Source of the DNA: Lepisosteus oculatus
Lineage: Eukaryota > Chordata > Actinopteri > Semionotiformes > Lepisosteidae
Reading direction: 5' to 3'
NCBI RefSeq assembly: GCF_040954835.1
Contig: NC_090711.1
Location: 12,519,001 to 12,583,000, forward strand
DNA: 64,000 nt
A model generated the notes under the pieces. That model saw only the letters and a program-made list of their open reading frames with translations. It searched no databases and was not told the DNA's origin. Below, in pieces: positions 33,404 to 44,950 of this stretch. Within the stretch, counting starts at the first letter, position 1. Every line of letters begins with the position of its first letter. The position numbers and the translations under genes are program-made.

Positions 33404-35196
33404 AGAACCCTTTCGTACAGAAATCTCAGATGTTGTACCAGACACTTTTTCTTTTTCCAATTTTTCTCTTAATTAATAAGAGCTCAAAGTGTTTTATATA
33501 AAGGAAGGAACCACTGAAGTCCCTAACCCTTAATCATCTGGGATTAGGCACAAAATCATTGTCATGATTTTACAATGTAATACTGTAGTTGGGTCACATA
33601 AAATAAAGTCAGTTGGAAGAAGAAGATCTCTAATATTTCAAATTGCTGCCAGAAACCATTTTAGATCATGTGCTGTTCTCTTTTCAACTCCATACTGTAC
33701 AGTACCAGGGTGGAAGTTGGGTTTTTCAAATCTTTTTCTCCAAGGCCAAAGCAAAGAATGCCTGGGAGAGTGACACTGTCCTCACTTCCTTTTCCTAAGA
33801 TAAAAATCGGTGCATGCAGACAAACTCTGATTTTGCATGAAAAAAAATGTGTATTAGAGGATGCTATGTTTGCAAAAGCTTTAGTTGAGCACAGTCTGCC
33901 TCTGATTGTAAAACACTCATTTGAACCTCAGCCACTAGGTGGAAGGATCGACCAATAAACAAAGGCAAAGCAGTCCAGTGCTGTACTGCTTTACTGAGAC
34001 AGACTCCTTTATCTCTTGGGTCACTATCAGGACAAAATATTTCCCGTTCTTCTTGTTTTAAGGTTGGAAGTTGGTATTTGGTTGTTAATGATTACACCTT
34101 TGTGGGACGTGTAGTGCAACCTTAAAAAAACAACACTTGTTTTCATCACTGAAAAGAAATCGAGAAAGTCATTTTGGATCATTCCAGAAAAATCATTTCT
34201 TATTTTTAAGTGTCACCTAAACCTTTTGGAAGCAGATATCCTGGACGCATGACTACAGATGAGCTCTTAAACCAGCGGTGTAGCATTTAGCTGGGAAAAT
34301 CCCATTAAAACAGGAACACAGATCAACAGCAGAGGCCCCCTGTTCTGAAAAATCCCACAGATAAATTAAGTCTTAAGCTTCAGTCTACATTCTGTATGCA
34401 ACTGTACATGTGGCTTGTCCTTTTAGAGAACACTGTTTTACCAATCAGGGAACTAGTACAGAATTTCGCATATTTAAAAGATGCCAAGGGGCAAAGAAGA
34501 CTTCTGTGTCAAACAGAAGTAATATTTCTCAGAGCTCCAGAAAAGTTATTGCTAATTAACTCTTTACCACAGAAGAAATGGAGAGACTCCACACATTCTG
34601 GTATGTATCTTTTTGAGAGTCAGGTTTGATCCTTAAAAATCAGATACTTTTTCACACTAAAAATCAAACACAAAATCAGAAATCCAGGTTTTATTGTTTT
34701 AATGTTTATTTTCAAATTTGTGATACCACTACTTACAAGCTGCTGCTTTCTATAGAATCGTTCATGGTACGGTACATTATATCAAAGGCAAATTAATGCT
34801 CTATTCAGTTAAAGTCTTTAACTCATCAACCTTTCTCATTTATCACTGAGATTATTCAGTCTTCCTCTACATGCTAAGTAACTCAACTGATGTAGGGTTT
34901 GGATTTAAAGGGTTGTAAATATAACACAAATAGATATTACTTGTGGACTTCTATGTTGTTTCGTTTTAGCCAACAAAAAGGTTCTTGTTTGGCATGCCAC
35001 AGTTAATAAGGCTCTGAAAGATAAACTCTCCAAACCTGTTTCAGCTGCATGAAAGAACAATGTATTTCTCTTGTGAGGTTTATGCATTAATAACATTGCA
35101 CTCTCAATTGTAGAATTTCTTTTACTCAATGATTTATTCTGTTACCTAGTAAAAATAAATGTCATATATATATATAGATTATAATATAAGTTATAT
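33404..35196. other. Intergenic DNA with a possible ocstamp 5' exon
   Basis: No repeat recognised. It contains the candidate short exon at 34578-34600. Confidence 0.4.
34578..34600 (+). CDS. Candidate first coding exon of ocstamp copy 2
   Basis: ATG plus six codons and two bases ends at donor TG|GTATGT, in the phase required by the next exon. It would encode MERLHTF plus a split codon. Support is phase and donor quality only, so this is a weak call. Confidence 0.18.
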
Positions 35197-36114
35197 TGTC
35201 ACGAATGAGAGGTTATGAAAACAGTGCAAATCAGGAACTGACCGAGCGGTTTAGTCAATAAGTAAAATAAATATTCCTAAACCCCAGCTTTTACCAGAAT
35301 ATACCCGAGCGGTTGGTATATACAGGCACCTGAATTCTATATTTTCTGACACAGCTTTGGTGAAAAGTGAAATATCCCAGGCACACTTGGCTAAACTGCT
35401 GTTTATTAATGATGACAAGACATACTGTACAGTACACTACACGCACCAAAACATACAACACACAAGTTACTAGGTTTAGCTTTTGCAGTATGTACAAACA
35501 AGGCGTTTTAGAGGCTTAACGTTCTAATCACCCAGACAAAAAAAAACAGACTTCTACTAAGTATTAAACTCTGAAATAATACGTTATTTTAGGCCAAATA
35601 AGAGATAAGCTGCCATTATAATAAATCGAATACAACCTGCAGTTAAATCTCAAACCCGGGTGCCACAAAATAAATGGGAGCCTATCTCTCTATTCCAGAA
35701 ATGCAGCCCTAACCAGGAAAGATGTCTCCAACTGAGGTTAGAGATCTTTTACCCAGGAAACGTTCTCTAAAGTTCTCTAAAACCACAGAATAGCAAGCTA
35801 GCAAGGGTCAGATACTTACAGTACAGTAGGTCCAGTCAGGTTTGGTTTGGATGGTCTCACCTTCTCTCTCGCCTCTTTTCTCTCTGCTTCTACCTGTATT
35901 TGTCTTTCTTCTTCACTTTTCCTCTTCTCTGTGATCTTAATGCGATCTTATATTGTGTGTTTCTGGACTGCTCATGGACAATCCTTAACCCACAACTTAA
36001 TTAACTAGGTATACCAACCTAAACTTTACAATTGTTCCTGATCAGCAAACATCCCCTCTACTTTGAAGCTGGAAGTGTCTTAAAGACATTTCCTAGACTC
36101 CTAAAGCTGTAACA
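35197..36114. mobile_element. LTR-like element, about 918 bp
   Basis: It starts TGTCACGAATGAGAGG and ends AAAGCTGTAACA, with TG...CA ends and an imperfect terminal inverted repeat. It is flanked by ATAT on both sides, which would be a 4-bp target duplication but lies in simple AT sequence. No genes inside. It sits about 570 bp upstream of the main exon of ocstamp copy 2. Confidence 0.45.
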
Positions 36115-36681
36115 ATATATATATATAATACTTAGAGCATTATATGGCTGCCATCCACAGCTTACTTTGAAGTCAAAATGCATATGTTGCACACAAAATA
36201 TTTTTTTTAGCAAATTTTATTTCTGTAGTTAAAAATCCAAACTTAGAAAAATATATTTCTAACATTATTTGTTAATTTTCTTTCAATGCTAAATGAAAAT
36301 ATTTCTACTTTGAGAAGGATAAAGAAAATAATAGGTAGACAAGGCAATCATTTTTCAATGATGTAGATAAAGAAGACAAGAAGACAACAATATGGCAATG
36401 TTTGACTATTGCAGATTCCCTCATTCCATGCAACTTGTTGTTGTTTTATGTAACGCTGTAATTTCAATGTCCCTTTGTTTTGAATCACTCATCCTCCTGC
36501 AAATATCAGTAAAAATACTTTTTTCTGCATACATTATTGCTTATTGGAACACATGACTTATTAATCTTTAATGCTATTGTATATACACGATGTACTGTAT
36601 ATAATGATATAGTGTATTATGGAAATACTGTAATACTTTTTTTGTTATAATATAAAAGGTTTCATTTTTTCTCTCCTGCAG
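36115..36681. other. AT-rich DNA before ocstamp copy 2 main exon
   Basis: Begins with a short AT run and ends in the pyrimidine tract TTTTTTCTCTCCTGCAG of the acceptor. No other feature was seen. Confidence 0.5.
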
Positions 36682-37690
36682 GTCATTATTGCTCAGAAAG
36701 CTGAAGCGAACTGCAGTCATGACTTGGGATGTGTATTCAAAACCCACTCCTTCGAACTGGAGAGAAGGTGTCTTCCTTTTTCTGCTCTGCCTAAGCATTG
36801 CACTCTCCATGGGGGGCCTGTTTCACACATGGCTGGTCTATAGTTTGCAATATGGATGGCTTCTTTCCAGTATTATGGCTGGGACTTGGGCTTTGTGTTC
36901 AGTCCTGCTTCTCTTCCTTGTCCACCCAGCTCGATGTGTGTTCACCATCATCGTGCCTTCTCTGGTCACCAAGCAAGGCCGTAAAATTCTCATTTCAACC
37001 GCTCTAATGATCGTAGCTGCCAACTGCATCCCGAACACGGCCTCCAATATTAATGCAGTAGTAGAGATGATCAAATGTGCTTCTGAGGAAACCACTGAAA
37101 CAACCCTGAATTCCACAAATGAGCTGAGAAGCGCACTGTCCGATATTGAGAATTCGTTCAGTGCTGTGCCTTTTCCTCAAGAGAACAAAACAAACCTGCA
37201 CCTCATGCAGGACTTTGACATTTCGGAGGTGAAAAACAATCTGAAAGAGCTCGCGACCCAAGTAAAAAAAGAATTCTCTGCAATCCAAAGCATTTTGCGG
37301 GAAACCTCGAACGTGACCAACAAGATTGTGGCGGCTCTCTTCCTGCTGTACTTGTTTGGAGCGTCAGTAGGATATTTAGTTAGGTACCTCACAGACCTGA
37401 AACACGACAATGTTTATGTGACACACAAGCTGCTGGAGCTAGCCGAGGAGCAAGGCCTGTCTGATATTCCCTCACATTACACAAAGAAGCTTGTCAGAAC
37501 TACTGGCTGGAAAATGACAGGACAGGAGATGAGGAGAGGTCTGTGGGGCATCATGGTCCTCTCGTCCTATGGGTTAATATCGGCAGTGATAATTGGGCTC
37601 GACTACTTCATCTATTTCCTGCTGCAAGAACTTCTAACGTGGGCATCAGACATTCCCGACACCACATTTACTATAGATGTCGGCCTGAAT
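36682..37690 (+). CDS. ocstamp: ocstamp-like copy 2, main exon
   Basis: Acceptor TCTCTCCTGCAG, donor GTGAGT; one base plus 336 codons. The entry phase (2) and exit phase (0) equal those of copy 1. It ends at TFTIDVGLN, the position corresponding to TATIDVKYT in copy 1. Confidence 0.9.
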
Positions 37691-38876
37691 GTGAGTATTC
37701 TCTGCTCTCTGTTTCTCTCACAATTGCAGAAGTGTTGTATAATAAGGCATTGTTTACTTCCCATAATGTTATGAATCTTTTGATTACCTAGGTCAAAAAC
37801 AACAGGATGTAAGAGCAAATAACCATAAATGTTTATTTTCTCAATTGTTATTTCTGAATTCAACATTCATAGCAGCACTGGAGGACTGAAAACACAAGTT
37901 TAATGTCATTCCTGGACAAAAGTGTGAGATTTGATATTAATTTAATTACTGTATGTGCCTGTATAAGTGAAAATGTCAGCTCTTTATTTTTTTCCAACAG
38001 GGCCTTGTGATAGGAAGAAGTCTATTACTAATATTAGGCGATTTATGCAAAGACACTGGACACACAACTTCAGAGTTCAGAGTGTGAAAAAAAAAACATT
38101 TTATTCAGAAAGAATCTTATAACAGGGCCACAGCATTGTGGAAGAATTTAATAAAGTAATCCACGACAAAAGAAAACCCCTGTCTTTGACCAAGACTTGA
38201 ATCTACACACAACTAACACAACAAACTAAAATAATACATAAACGCAACACGTATAGTAGAAGGGATCTTTGCGAATGAAGGGAACAGGAATACATATTGA
38301 ACTGGCATGTCCGAGTGCAGTGATTTGTGAAACTATTTTTTTTTTGTTATGCTCATTGCAACCGTGTTGCCTTCTGCTTTCCTTTCTTGTTCCTTAAGTT
38401 TTTCTGGGCTCTCAACGAAACCCGTCGGACTGATGTTTACACTATTGCTTTGCAAACTTATGGAAATGTCCAGCATTGGTCAAGAAAAAGAGCTGTTGAA
38501 ACTCTGATGATACAAAGTTGTTTTGCGGCTAATTGCGTTGCGGTTTTATTTTATTTATTTACATTTTTTCCAGGTGGAACTCAAAAGTGACATTGTGACC
38601 GGACTAAATATTAAGATTAGCGATTATGTGCGTTATGAGAAAAAAAGCTACTCCTATTCAATACCGCTCCTGGCTCCTGACTGCGTGAAGACATTCTCTC
38701 GCCCCAACTCCTCCGCAGCGACCACCGTGGGCTCTCTCTATCTCACTGCCTTTATCATGCTGCTGGTGGACGTGTACGCCAGACGGGTTCGAAGAAAGAT
38801 TTCCGCTTCCTTTTACAAGAAACGTGAAGAAGAGCGTATCTGCTACCTCTTAGAGAAGATTATGAAGAAAACATAG
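36682..38876 (+). CDS. ocstamp: ocstamp-like gene, copy 2 (two main coding exons)
   Basis: Second OCSTAMP-family membrane protein, predicted to act in fusion of the osteoclast/macrophage lineage. Exons 36682-37690 and 38574-38876 give 436 residues plus an unplaced start exon. The same landmarks occur in the same order as in copy 1: LLCLSIALSMGGLF helix, LVHPARCVFTII, KQGRKILIST, IPNTASNIN, a loop with sequons NST, NKT and NVT, YLTDLKHDNVYVTHKL, two helices, NSS, and ARRVRRKISASFYKKREEER. Exon phases are identical to copy 1, so the pair arose by tandem duplication. The proteins are only about 40 percent identical by eye in the N-terminal half, so the duplication is old. Both copies are open. 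Confidence 0.87.
37691..38573. other. ocstamp copy 2 intron
   Basis: GT-AG intron of 883 bp ending in a T-rich tract TTACATTTTTTCCAG. No recognised repeat. Confidence 0.6.
38574..38876 (+). CDS. ocstamp: ocstamp-like copy 2, last exon
   Basis: 100 codons and TAG. It encodes an extracellular segment (VELKSDIVTGLNIKISDYVR onwards) with one conserved Cys. A membrane helix, GSLYLTAFIMLLVDVY, follows, then the basic ARRVRRKISASFYKK tail. It is shorter than copy 1 at the C terminus. Confidence 0.88.
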   Translation: MELKSDIVTGLNIKISDYVRYEKKSYSYSIPLLAPDCVKTFSRPNSSAATTVGSLYLTAFIMLLVDVYARRVRRKISASFYKKREEERICYLLEKIMKKT

Positions 38877-40344
38877 TTACAGCTCTGTCTTCCTGCCCGT
38901 GTAACTTCTGTTTCTAATCTGTATCTTGATTTTAATTTGCTAAAAAGTAAAAGATTTGTCAAAGTACCGCATTGCAGTACGGCACTCAATTTAATGTCTC
39001 GATGAAAAGCATCTTTCAGGAGATAAATCCAAACCCATGAAGTTATATACAATGCATAAGTGGCAATGGCCTTTATTATTTGCTTTTACTGTATATAGTG
39101 CTTTACATCGCTAGTTTCCTTGCAGAATCAGTTAATAAGTGCTGTGAAATAGATATATTTATTCAAATATCTCTAAGGCGTTTTTTCCCTAACTCAGCAT
39201 TTTGTCCTTTATTTTAAATGTTTAAATGTGTTTCACGTGCTTTACATTGATAGATGTTTATTGTAAGATTTTTATTATTAAATGAGAAAATCAATACAAT
39301 CTTGATGTTGTGTCTAAAGCCACAGAAGAATTAATGTGTTTTTCTTTTCCAGTTCATTTGACAGTAGATCTTGACAATGCATTTCTGAAACCGAACTTAA
39401 GGGAACTAATTCATGCCTGCAATTGAGAATATCAATCTGGTTTGTCTTCATGGGAATACTTATATTTTTCCAAACTCTTTCTGCAAGCAGGAAAGTACAA
39501 TATTTTAAAGAAAGCAGCTTTGATTGACAAGGTACTTTTAATTCCATTGCTGCATTTCAGACACCATCATTCAAACAGTTTGTACCACAATGTTTAAAGG
39601 TTTGTGTAAGATAGATCAGTGCTTAGGAAGGTGGAAGAAGATAACACTTAGATGTGAAGAAATTTTGCTTAATGTGAACATCTAGGACATAATGAAAGAT
39701 AGAGACTTAAACAATTTGTGGAATTTTTAAGAAAAAAAGCAATACAAACTAAGCTTGCACATGCCACAGCTTTTCACAAAATAAGATTTCAGTAGGTAAC
39801 TACTTGTGGGATAGACAAAAGACTGAAATGCAGCGTAGGATGGTTTTAGTTACTGTATGAATGTACTCATAATCATAACTCAGCTATTTCTTTGTGTGTG
39901 CAATACACAAGATAAAAGAGGCAGGAGGCCTTTTGCTTGGCTGACAACTCAAGTCTTGTGGTTTCCCAATGTACTGTGAGGAAGTGAAAAAAATACTGTA
40001 CTGCCTAGATAAGGAACGCCTTTGAGTAAAATAACAGCAGCCCTGCCTGTAAAGTGTGCTGCTAATTAAAGTGGCATTTCAAAGTCATCTGTCTTTTGGA
40101 TTCTCATGGTCAAAGACGCATTGGAAAGAGAGGCATATTGCTAAGCTAAAGATTGTTTGAATTCACAGGAAACCTGCAACATCTCTGCTATTTTCGGATC
40201 ACTTTGGGGTCTGGCTTTGAGTTGTGCAAGACAGAGCAATATCAGAGTGGAATGTAAGACATAATTCTGAAAGTGACTGACACTTTCATAGAGATTTGTA
40301 CTACAATCTTCCTAATTAATATTATATGATAATATATTAAAATA
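38877..40344. other. 3' UTR of ocstamp copy 2 and intergenic DNA
   Basis: AT-rich. An ATTAAA at about 39277 may be the poly(A) signal. No repeat or exon was recognised. Confidence 0.4.
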
Positions 40345-40457
40345 GTTCAAGTAGGTAGCTGAGTTAGCATGCGTAGGCTGCAAAGGAACAAGTAAAGGTT
40401 TATTCCAAGCTGAAAAGAAAAGAAACACAGTGTTTCAACTGTGGAGCCTTCTTCAGG
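40345..40457 (-). mobile_element. Penelope-like 3' end
   Basis: Minus strand: CCTGAAGAAGGCTCCACAGT, then TGAAACACTGTGTTTC, then CTTGGAATAAACCTTTACTT and AGCTACCTACTTGAAC. It directly abuts a 5S-SINE, into which it seems to be inserted. Confidence 0.72.
40428..40457 (-). ncRNA. Hammerhead-like core in Penelope 3' end
   Basis: CUGAAGA, an A, stem II GGCU-CCAC-AGUU (two G-U pairs), then GAAA. This is the best preserved CUGANGA core in the window. Stems I and III were not established, and the extra A after CUGAAGA departs from the strict consensus. Confidence 0.4.
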
Positions 40458-40905
40458 TGTGTGGGACTCCCCTCCACCAGTGTGCAGCCCCTCCTGGATG
40501 ATGCGACGGCTGCCAAGGTGCTCCAGTACTCTCACCACACACCAGCTCTCAGCGCAGAGGACAACAGAGTGATGAAGCCACTTCAGGGATGGGGATTATT
40601 AGGAGGCCATTAATGGTAAAGGCCAATGTTGGCCAGGACACCAGGGTAACGCCCCTACTCTTTTCAAGAAACATACTGGGATTTTAATGAGCACAGAGAA
40701 TCAGGACCTCGGTTTTACATCACATCCCAAGGACAGCACTGGGGCATTAGGACCCACACAGACCGCAAGGGGAGCACCCCCTACTGACCCCTCTAATACA
40801 TCTTCCAGCAGCAACCTTAGTTTTCTCGGGAAATCACCCATCAAACCTGCTTAGCCCCAGTGGTTTGCTAGTTGTGAGATGCAGGGTGATATGGCTGCTG
40901 TCATG
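40458..40905 (-). repeat. 5S-rRNA-derived SINE
   Basis: On the minus strand the head is GCCATATCACCCTGCATCTC ... GGGGCTAAGCAGG, close to the 5S rRNA 5' half and its A-box region. The body has GTGGGTCCTAATGCCCC and GTCCTGGCCAACATTGG. The 3' tail is lost where the Penelope end lies. Confidence 0.8.
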
Positions 40906-41394
40906 AGTTCACTAGGGACTAAGGTTGTTTATGGACAGTAGCTAGTTTGGTGGTGATGCCAATTAGGTACAGCCATGTGGCATTGACTTGTTGTCGTTAT
41001 CCCTTTATTTTATTTATTTATTACTTTATTTAATAACTTCCATTTATTAACATAGTCAAATATGCAATCAATACTAAAATTAGACATTGTAGAGGCAGCA
41101 AACTAAATTCAAAATATTTTGATAGATCTGGCATATGACATTTATGTAGACAGGTGCTCAATACTGCATGTGGGTCACAATAATATAAACTACAAAGACA
41201 GAATGAGGAATGCCGACACGTCATTTATACTTTCTAATCAAGGTAAGAAAGGAATAAAAAGTCACCCCGAATTTTAGGATATAAATTAAAAGAGTAGAAT
41301 TTAAAACAAGGGATGTTATGTTAAAATTGCACAAATCACAAGCATAACACCTCATTTTAAATATTGTCTATAGATCTGCTACCTGAGTTATAAA
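40906..41394. other. Intergenic DNA, nothing recognised
   Basis: No feature recognised. Confidence 0.4.
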
Positions 41395-41648
41395 AAAAAG
41401 ATACTGCTGTTGTGGAATCAGTCTAGAGAAGAGCAACAAGACTGCAGGTTCTAAATCTTTTCTGTCTTGAACACGGACAACTACGTGGAACTTGATCAAA
41501 ACATTAAAAACCCTAAATAGCACTGACAAGGTCATCCCAGTGAACCTATTCAGTTTTAACAGTAAAATACAAGCATGACGTCACAAGTGGAAAGAACTGT
41601 AGAAGTCATTTAAACCCGAGGACAGGAGACACTTCTTCATGCACATGG
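41395..41648 (+). repeat. LINE-derived remnant, cut by LTR-like insertion
   Basis: It resembles a fish retroelement 3' coding remnant: GGAATCAGTCTAGAGAAGAG, CTACGTGGA, CACAAGTGGAAAG and GACAGGAGACACTTCTTCA. The last would encode the R-R-H-F-F motif that normally continues T-Q-R-V-V. It stops at the LTR-like element at 41649. Confidence 0.5.
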
Positions 41649-42173
41649 TGTCACGGTTGTAGTCCCTCCCCCTTAATGGCGCTCCGCTTCTTTCACTTCG
41701 GACTTGTTTTTGTGCACCTGCCCCCTGTTCCAGCCTCCTTCCAGCCCACCTTAAAAGCCAGACGCCCACGCTGTTCCGGGCTCTGCATTGGTTTCCGTAC
41801 CAGGCGAGTCTGGGACTGGTAGCGTCTGGTCCCGTTCCCCCTTTTTCCTCCCCGACCCTCCACCGGATCCCGCTCCGGTTTTTAATCCTGTTTGTCCTCG
41901 TCGTTTTTATTCCCTGTTCCTGTTCCGGATCCCGTTCTGGTTTTTAACCTTGTTTGTATGGTCTTGGATGGATCCCCCAGTTCCTGGACCCTGGACTGCG
42001 CCACGGATTTCATCCCTGGACTGTTTGCCTGTGTCCCCCCCCCCCCCCCCCCGAGCACCGGATCACCGTCGTCACCCCCCCCGTCTGTCAACCTGTTCTG
42101 TTCCTCTACGTCTTTTCCCTGTTGTCCTTCTCCACTTACTTCCGGATTATACCATCTGCATAGGGTCCTAAAC
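41649..42173 (+). mobile_element. LTR-like dispersed repeat, copy 3
   Basis: Starts TGTCACGGTTGTAGTCCC and ends GCATAGGGTCCTAAA. CACCTTAAAAGCC occupies the TATA-like position. An internal partial duplication (GTTTTTAATCCTGTTTG / GTTTTTAACCTTGTTTG) and a run of about 17 C near 42036-42052 make it longer than copy 2. The open frames in this interval are by-products. Confidence 0.68.
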
Positions 42174-42182
42174 CACGCTTCA

Positions 42183-42266
42183 ACATGAGGGAAAGGTGCT
42201 GATAGGCTAGGCTCTGGGTGGAGTTAGACACCCCTCTGGGTTAATTAAGAGGTCTAAACGAACAGC
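42183..42266 (+). repeat. Short dispersed repeat, copy 2 of 2
   Basis: Matches 23290-23373 in order over its length; see that copy. Confidence 0.55.
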
Positions 42267-44789
42267 CAGGTGCGGAAAAAGTTTAATGCTGTGTTTAGTC
42301 TTCAATATAAACAGAAGGGAGTTGAGGAAGAAAAACAATGTCTAATGAGTAACAGACTGTGTTGGCTTTCTGGCCGATGCAGAAGGCCTGCTTGTGAAAA
42401 TATAGCTTAGGCTGTACTGAGGGGTATCAAGGTGCTGGACAGGTGGGCTGTGCGGTCAGGCTCAGTGGGGTGGGCCATCGTAACCAGGTCGGACTGGAGG
42501 TGTGAGGATCTGGAGTCTGGGGATATTGACTAGCAAGGCTGCAGTGTCTTCTTCCTCACAGCTGAGAGAGGAGTCCAAGGTCTCCCTGCCTTTACCATCA
42601 GGAAACACTGGCAGGCTCAGAAAGAGCGGGAAACTGGGGAACTCCAAATTGCCTGTTGCCGTGGCAGCGGCGTGCGTGTTTGTTATAGAGAGGCATCTGT
42701 GGTCAAATAGCCCCATGCAAGAATGTGAATCCTAATGCCTTGCCAATAATATTATCAACTCATTGACATCTAGTGAAACCATGTAGAAGTAGGAGATGCC
42801 TTTGTAGTGGCAGGTTGGAGGTTATTACAGTCTTTTTAAAGACTGGCCTGGCACATACCCTAATTAAAGAAAACAGACTAAATAATAGGCAGCTTTTGAA
42901 GGAAAAAATGTTACAGTAGATGGAAAGTTCAGTCATGAGAAGAATAAAATATCCAATGAACCTTTAAGACTAAATCAAAAACATACTGATTTTTTTTGTC
43001 TAACAGTTAAATGAAGCGTGACGTTTCCCAGCGTTGCCCTTTAACCAAAGGTGGTTTCTGACTACGCAGGTGTTTAGAGTTGATACTTGCGGTTGTATAA
43101 CAGCTGCAGTTTCCAATGCCAACCAGTTCTGATGTCAAAAATGGCTGGGTTTCCTTGGCTACCAATCTGACATAGACAATGTTGTAAATATCAGACTTCT
43201 TTGTTATCAAAAATAAAAGAAAATTGCTTTAAGAATGGTCTGAAGATGGTAATATATATTATTTTTTTCTCAAAGTAGTTATTTTTTATTTACGCCACTG
43301 TGTTTCCTCTTCAGAAACTCCCACTTCCTGTTTATCCCGATACACTGATGGTGCTGCAGCTCTGGGTGCCGATGTATAGACCACAGGAAGAAACAACATT
43401 CGTAGCCGAATGGAAATGTTAATGAGTGACAACACCAAAGTGCCACATGTGTGAGACTAGACTGTATTTGCAAACTGTTTGAGGTTCAAGCCTTCTGAAA
43501 TGCTCCTGTCAACATATTTTGGGCTGCTGAATGTGGAAATTAAAAACACAAGAAGACTTTCGTTGCTGAGTACCGTCTTCAGAGCTGTTACTCCAATCCC
43601 TGCTACTGAGGTTCGATTTACAGTGCTCCATCAACATCACACTGAGCAAAATAATGGTACTGGTGCCCTGATAAGGTATTGTTAATCAATGATGACATGT
43701 TTCCTCTAGGGAGTAGGGGAAGGGTCAGTTCTCTAGCCAGTGTACATATTGATTCATACAACCCATGAAATATCATGTGTGTTGGGAAGCACTGTTCATT
43801 TCTTTGCCTGAATTGAATGATAGCTGATCCTTGGAACATCAGTTATTCCACACAAGTAATTTAATTGAATTGGACCCTGTAACTTGGGCTCTTCAGTCAG
43901 AGAAAAGGTGGAATAGGAAGACAATGAGCTTTTAGTTTGCAGAGCATGCAGCCCTTGAGCACAACTGAACAAAAAGACATAATTTGCTCCCACATTCACT
44001 GTAATCTTCAGATGCTCTGTCTATTGTTTTGTGTTGTATTTCAATCCTGCCTAGAGGAGATACTGTAAAAATATAAAGGTACAGTATGCTGCTAGCTACA
44101 ATTTGCCCTGAGCCTTTGTGTTGAAAGATAGTCTGAAGACAATCCTTCCTTCTGTACCATCGAGTAATAACCTCAACCAGACAAGCTAAACCAGTAGTGA
44201 GGCTTCCGCTGAGATGCAAGGAGTTGCAGTCAAGCATTTAACCCTTCTATCTGCCATTGGGAGATAAACGACAGAAGTCAAGGTAAAATAAAGCAAAACC
44301 TGGAACTTTATCAACTGTCTTACAGTCCAATGTAAGCACTAATCTGGAAATGCACATTATGGTGCATTTTTCCATTTCAGCATGTTCTGACAAAACGAGG
44401 TGGACTGCAAGTGGCACGATTGGTTGGAGGTCTTAGGGTGGTTATTTGTAGTTTTTGGAAAAGCTTCATAAAAACAGAAGACGTCTACACAAAAAGATGC
44501 AATTAGCTAATGTGGCAAACCCGACTGACAAAAAAGTGAAACAGGAACCCAGGGCACAGGGAACTGTTTTTAAATGAAAGTGGTGTTCAGATGTCTGCTT
44601 CTTGCAAATGTCCCTGGGCTCCCTTCTCCATTGCGTAGTGCAATGTTACCCCCTGCTCTTCCACCTCATAACACCTCTGGGAATGTAGGTCACATGCAGC
44701 AAGCTTAAACGTGCATTTTAGAAACGTACTTGCACTGAAACACAGACATTGTATTAATGTCATTCATTTTCTTTATACAAAGCACTGTG
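42267..44789. other. Intergenic DNA, nothing recognised
   Basis: No exon or repeat recognised. Open frames (42462-42716, 43932-44237 and others) lack domains, splice context or codon structure. Confidence 0.4.
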
Positions 44790-44950
44790 GGAGAATGGAA
44801 CAAGCATCAAATAAAGAACTTCGCTGTCAAAGCCAATACCCTGGTTTCTTTAAAGACATGGCTGGACCAGAGTTGAGATCACTACTGAGAACGCTAGCAA
44901 CCAAACAAGCTATATGGGCTAAGAGCCTCCTCTTATTTGTAAGGAAGTGT
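44790..44950 (+). repeat. LINE-derived remnant
   Basis: The 3' part CCAAACAAGCTATATGGGCT ... GAGCCTCCTCTTATTTGTAAG resembles the end of the repeat family at 41395 and 49150. The 5' part is too worn to align. Confidence 0.45.

Noticed and set aside
41988..42060. Poly-C run as a possible regulatory G-quadruplex site
   Set aside because: A single C run of about 17 inside a repeat; it lacks four spaced G tracts and may be a length-variable artefact.
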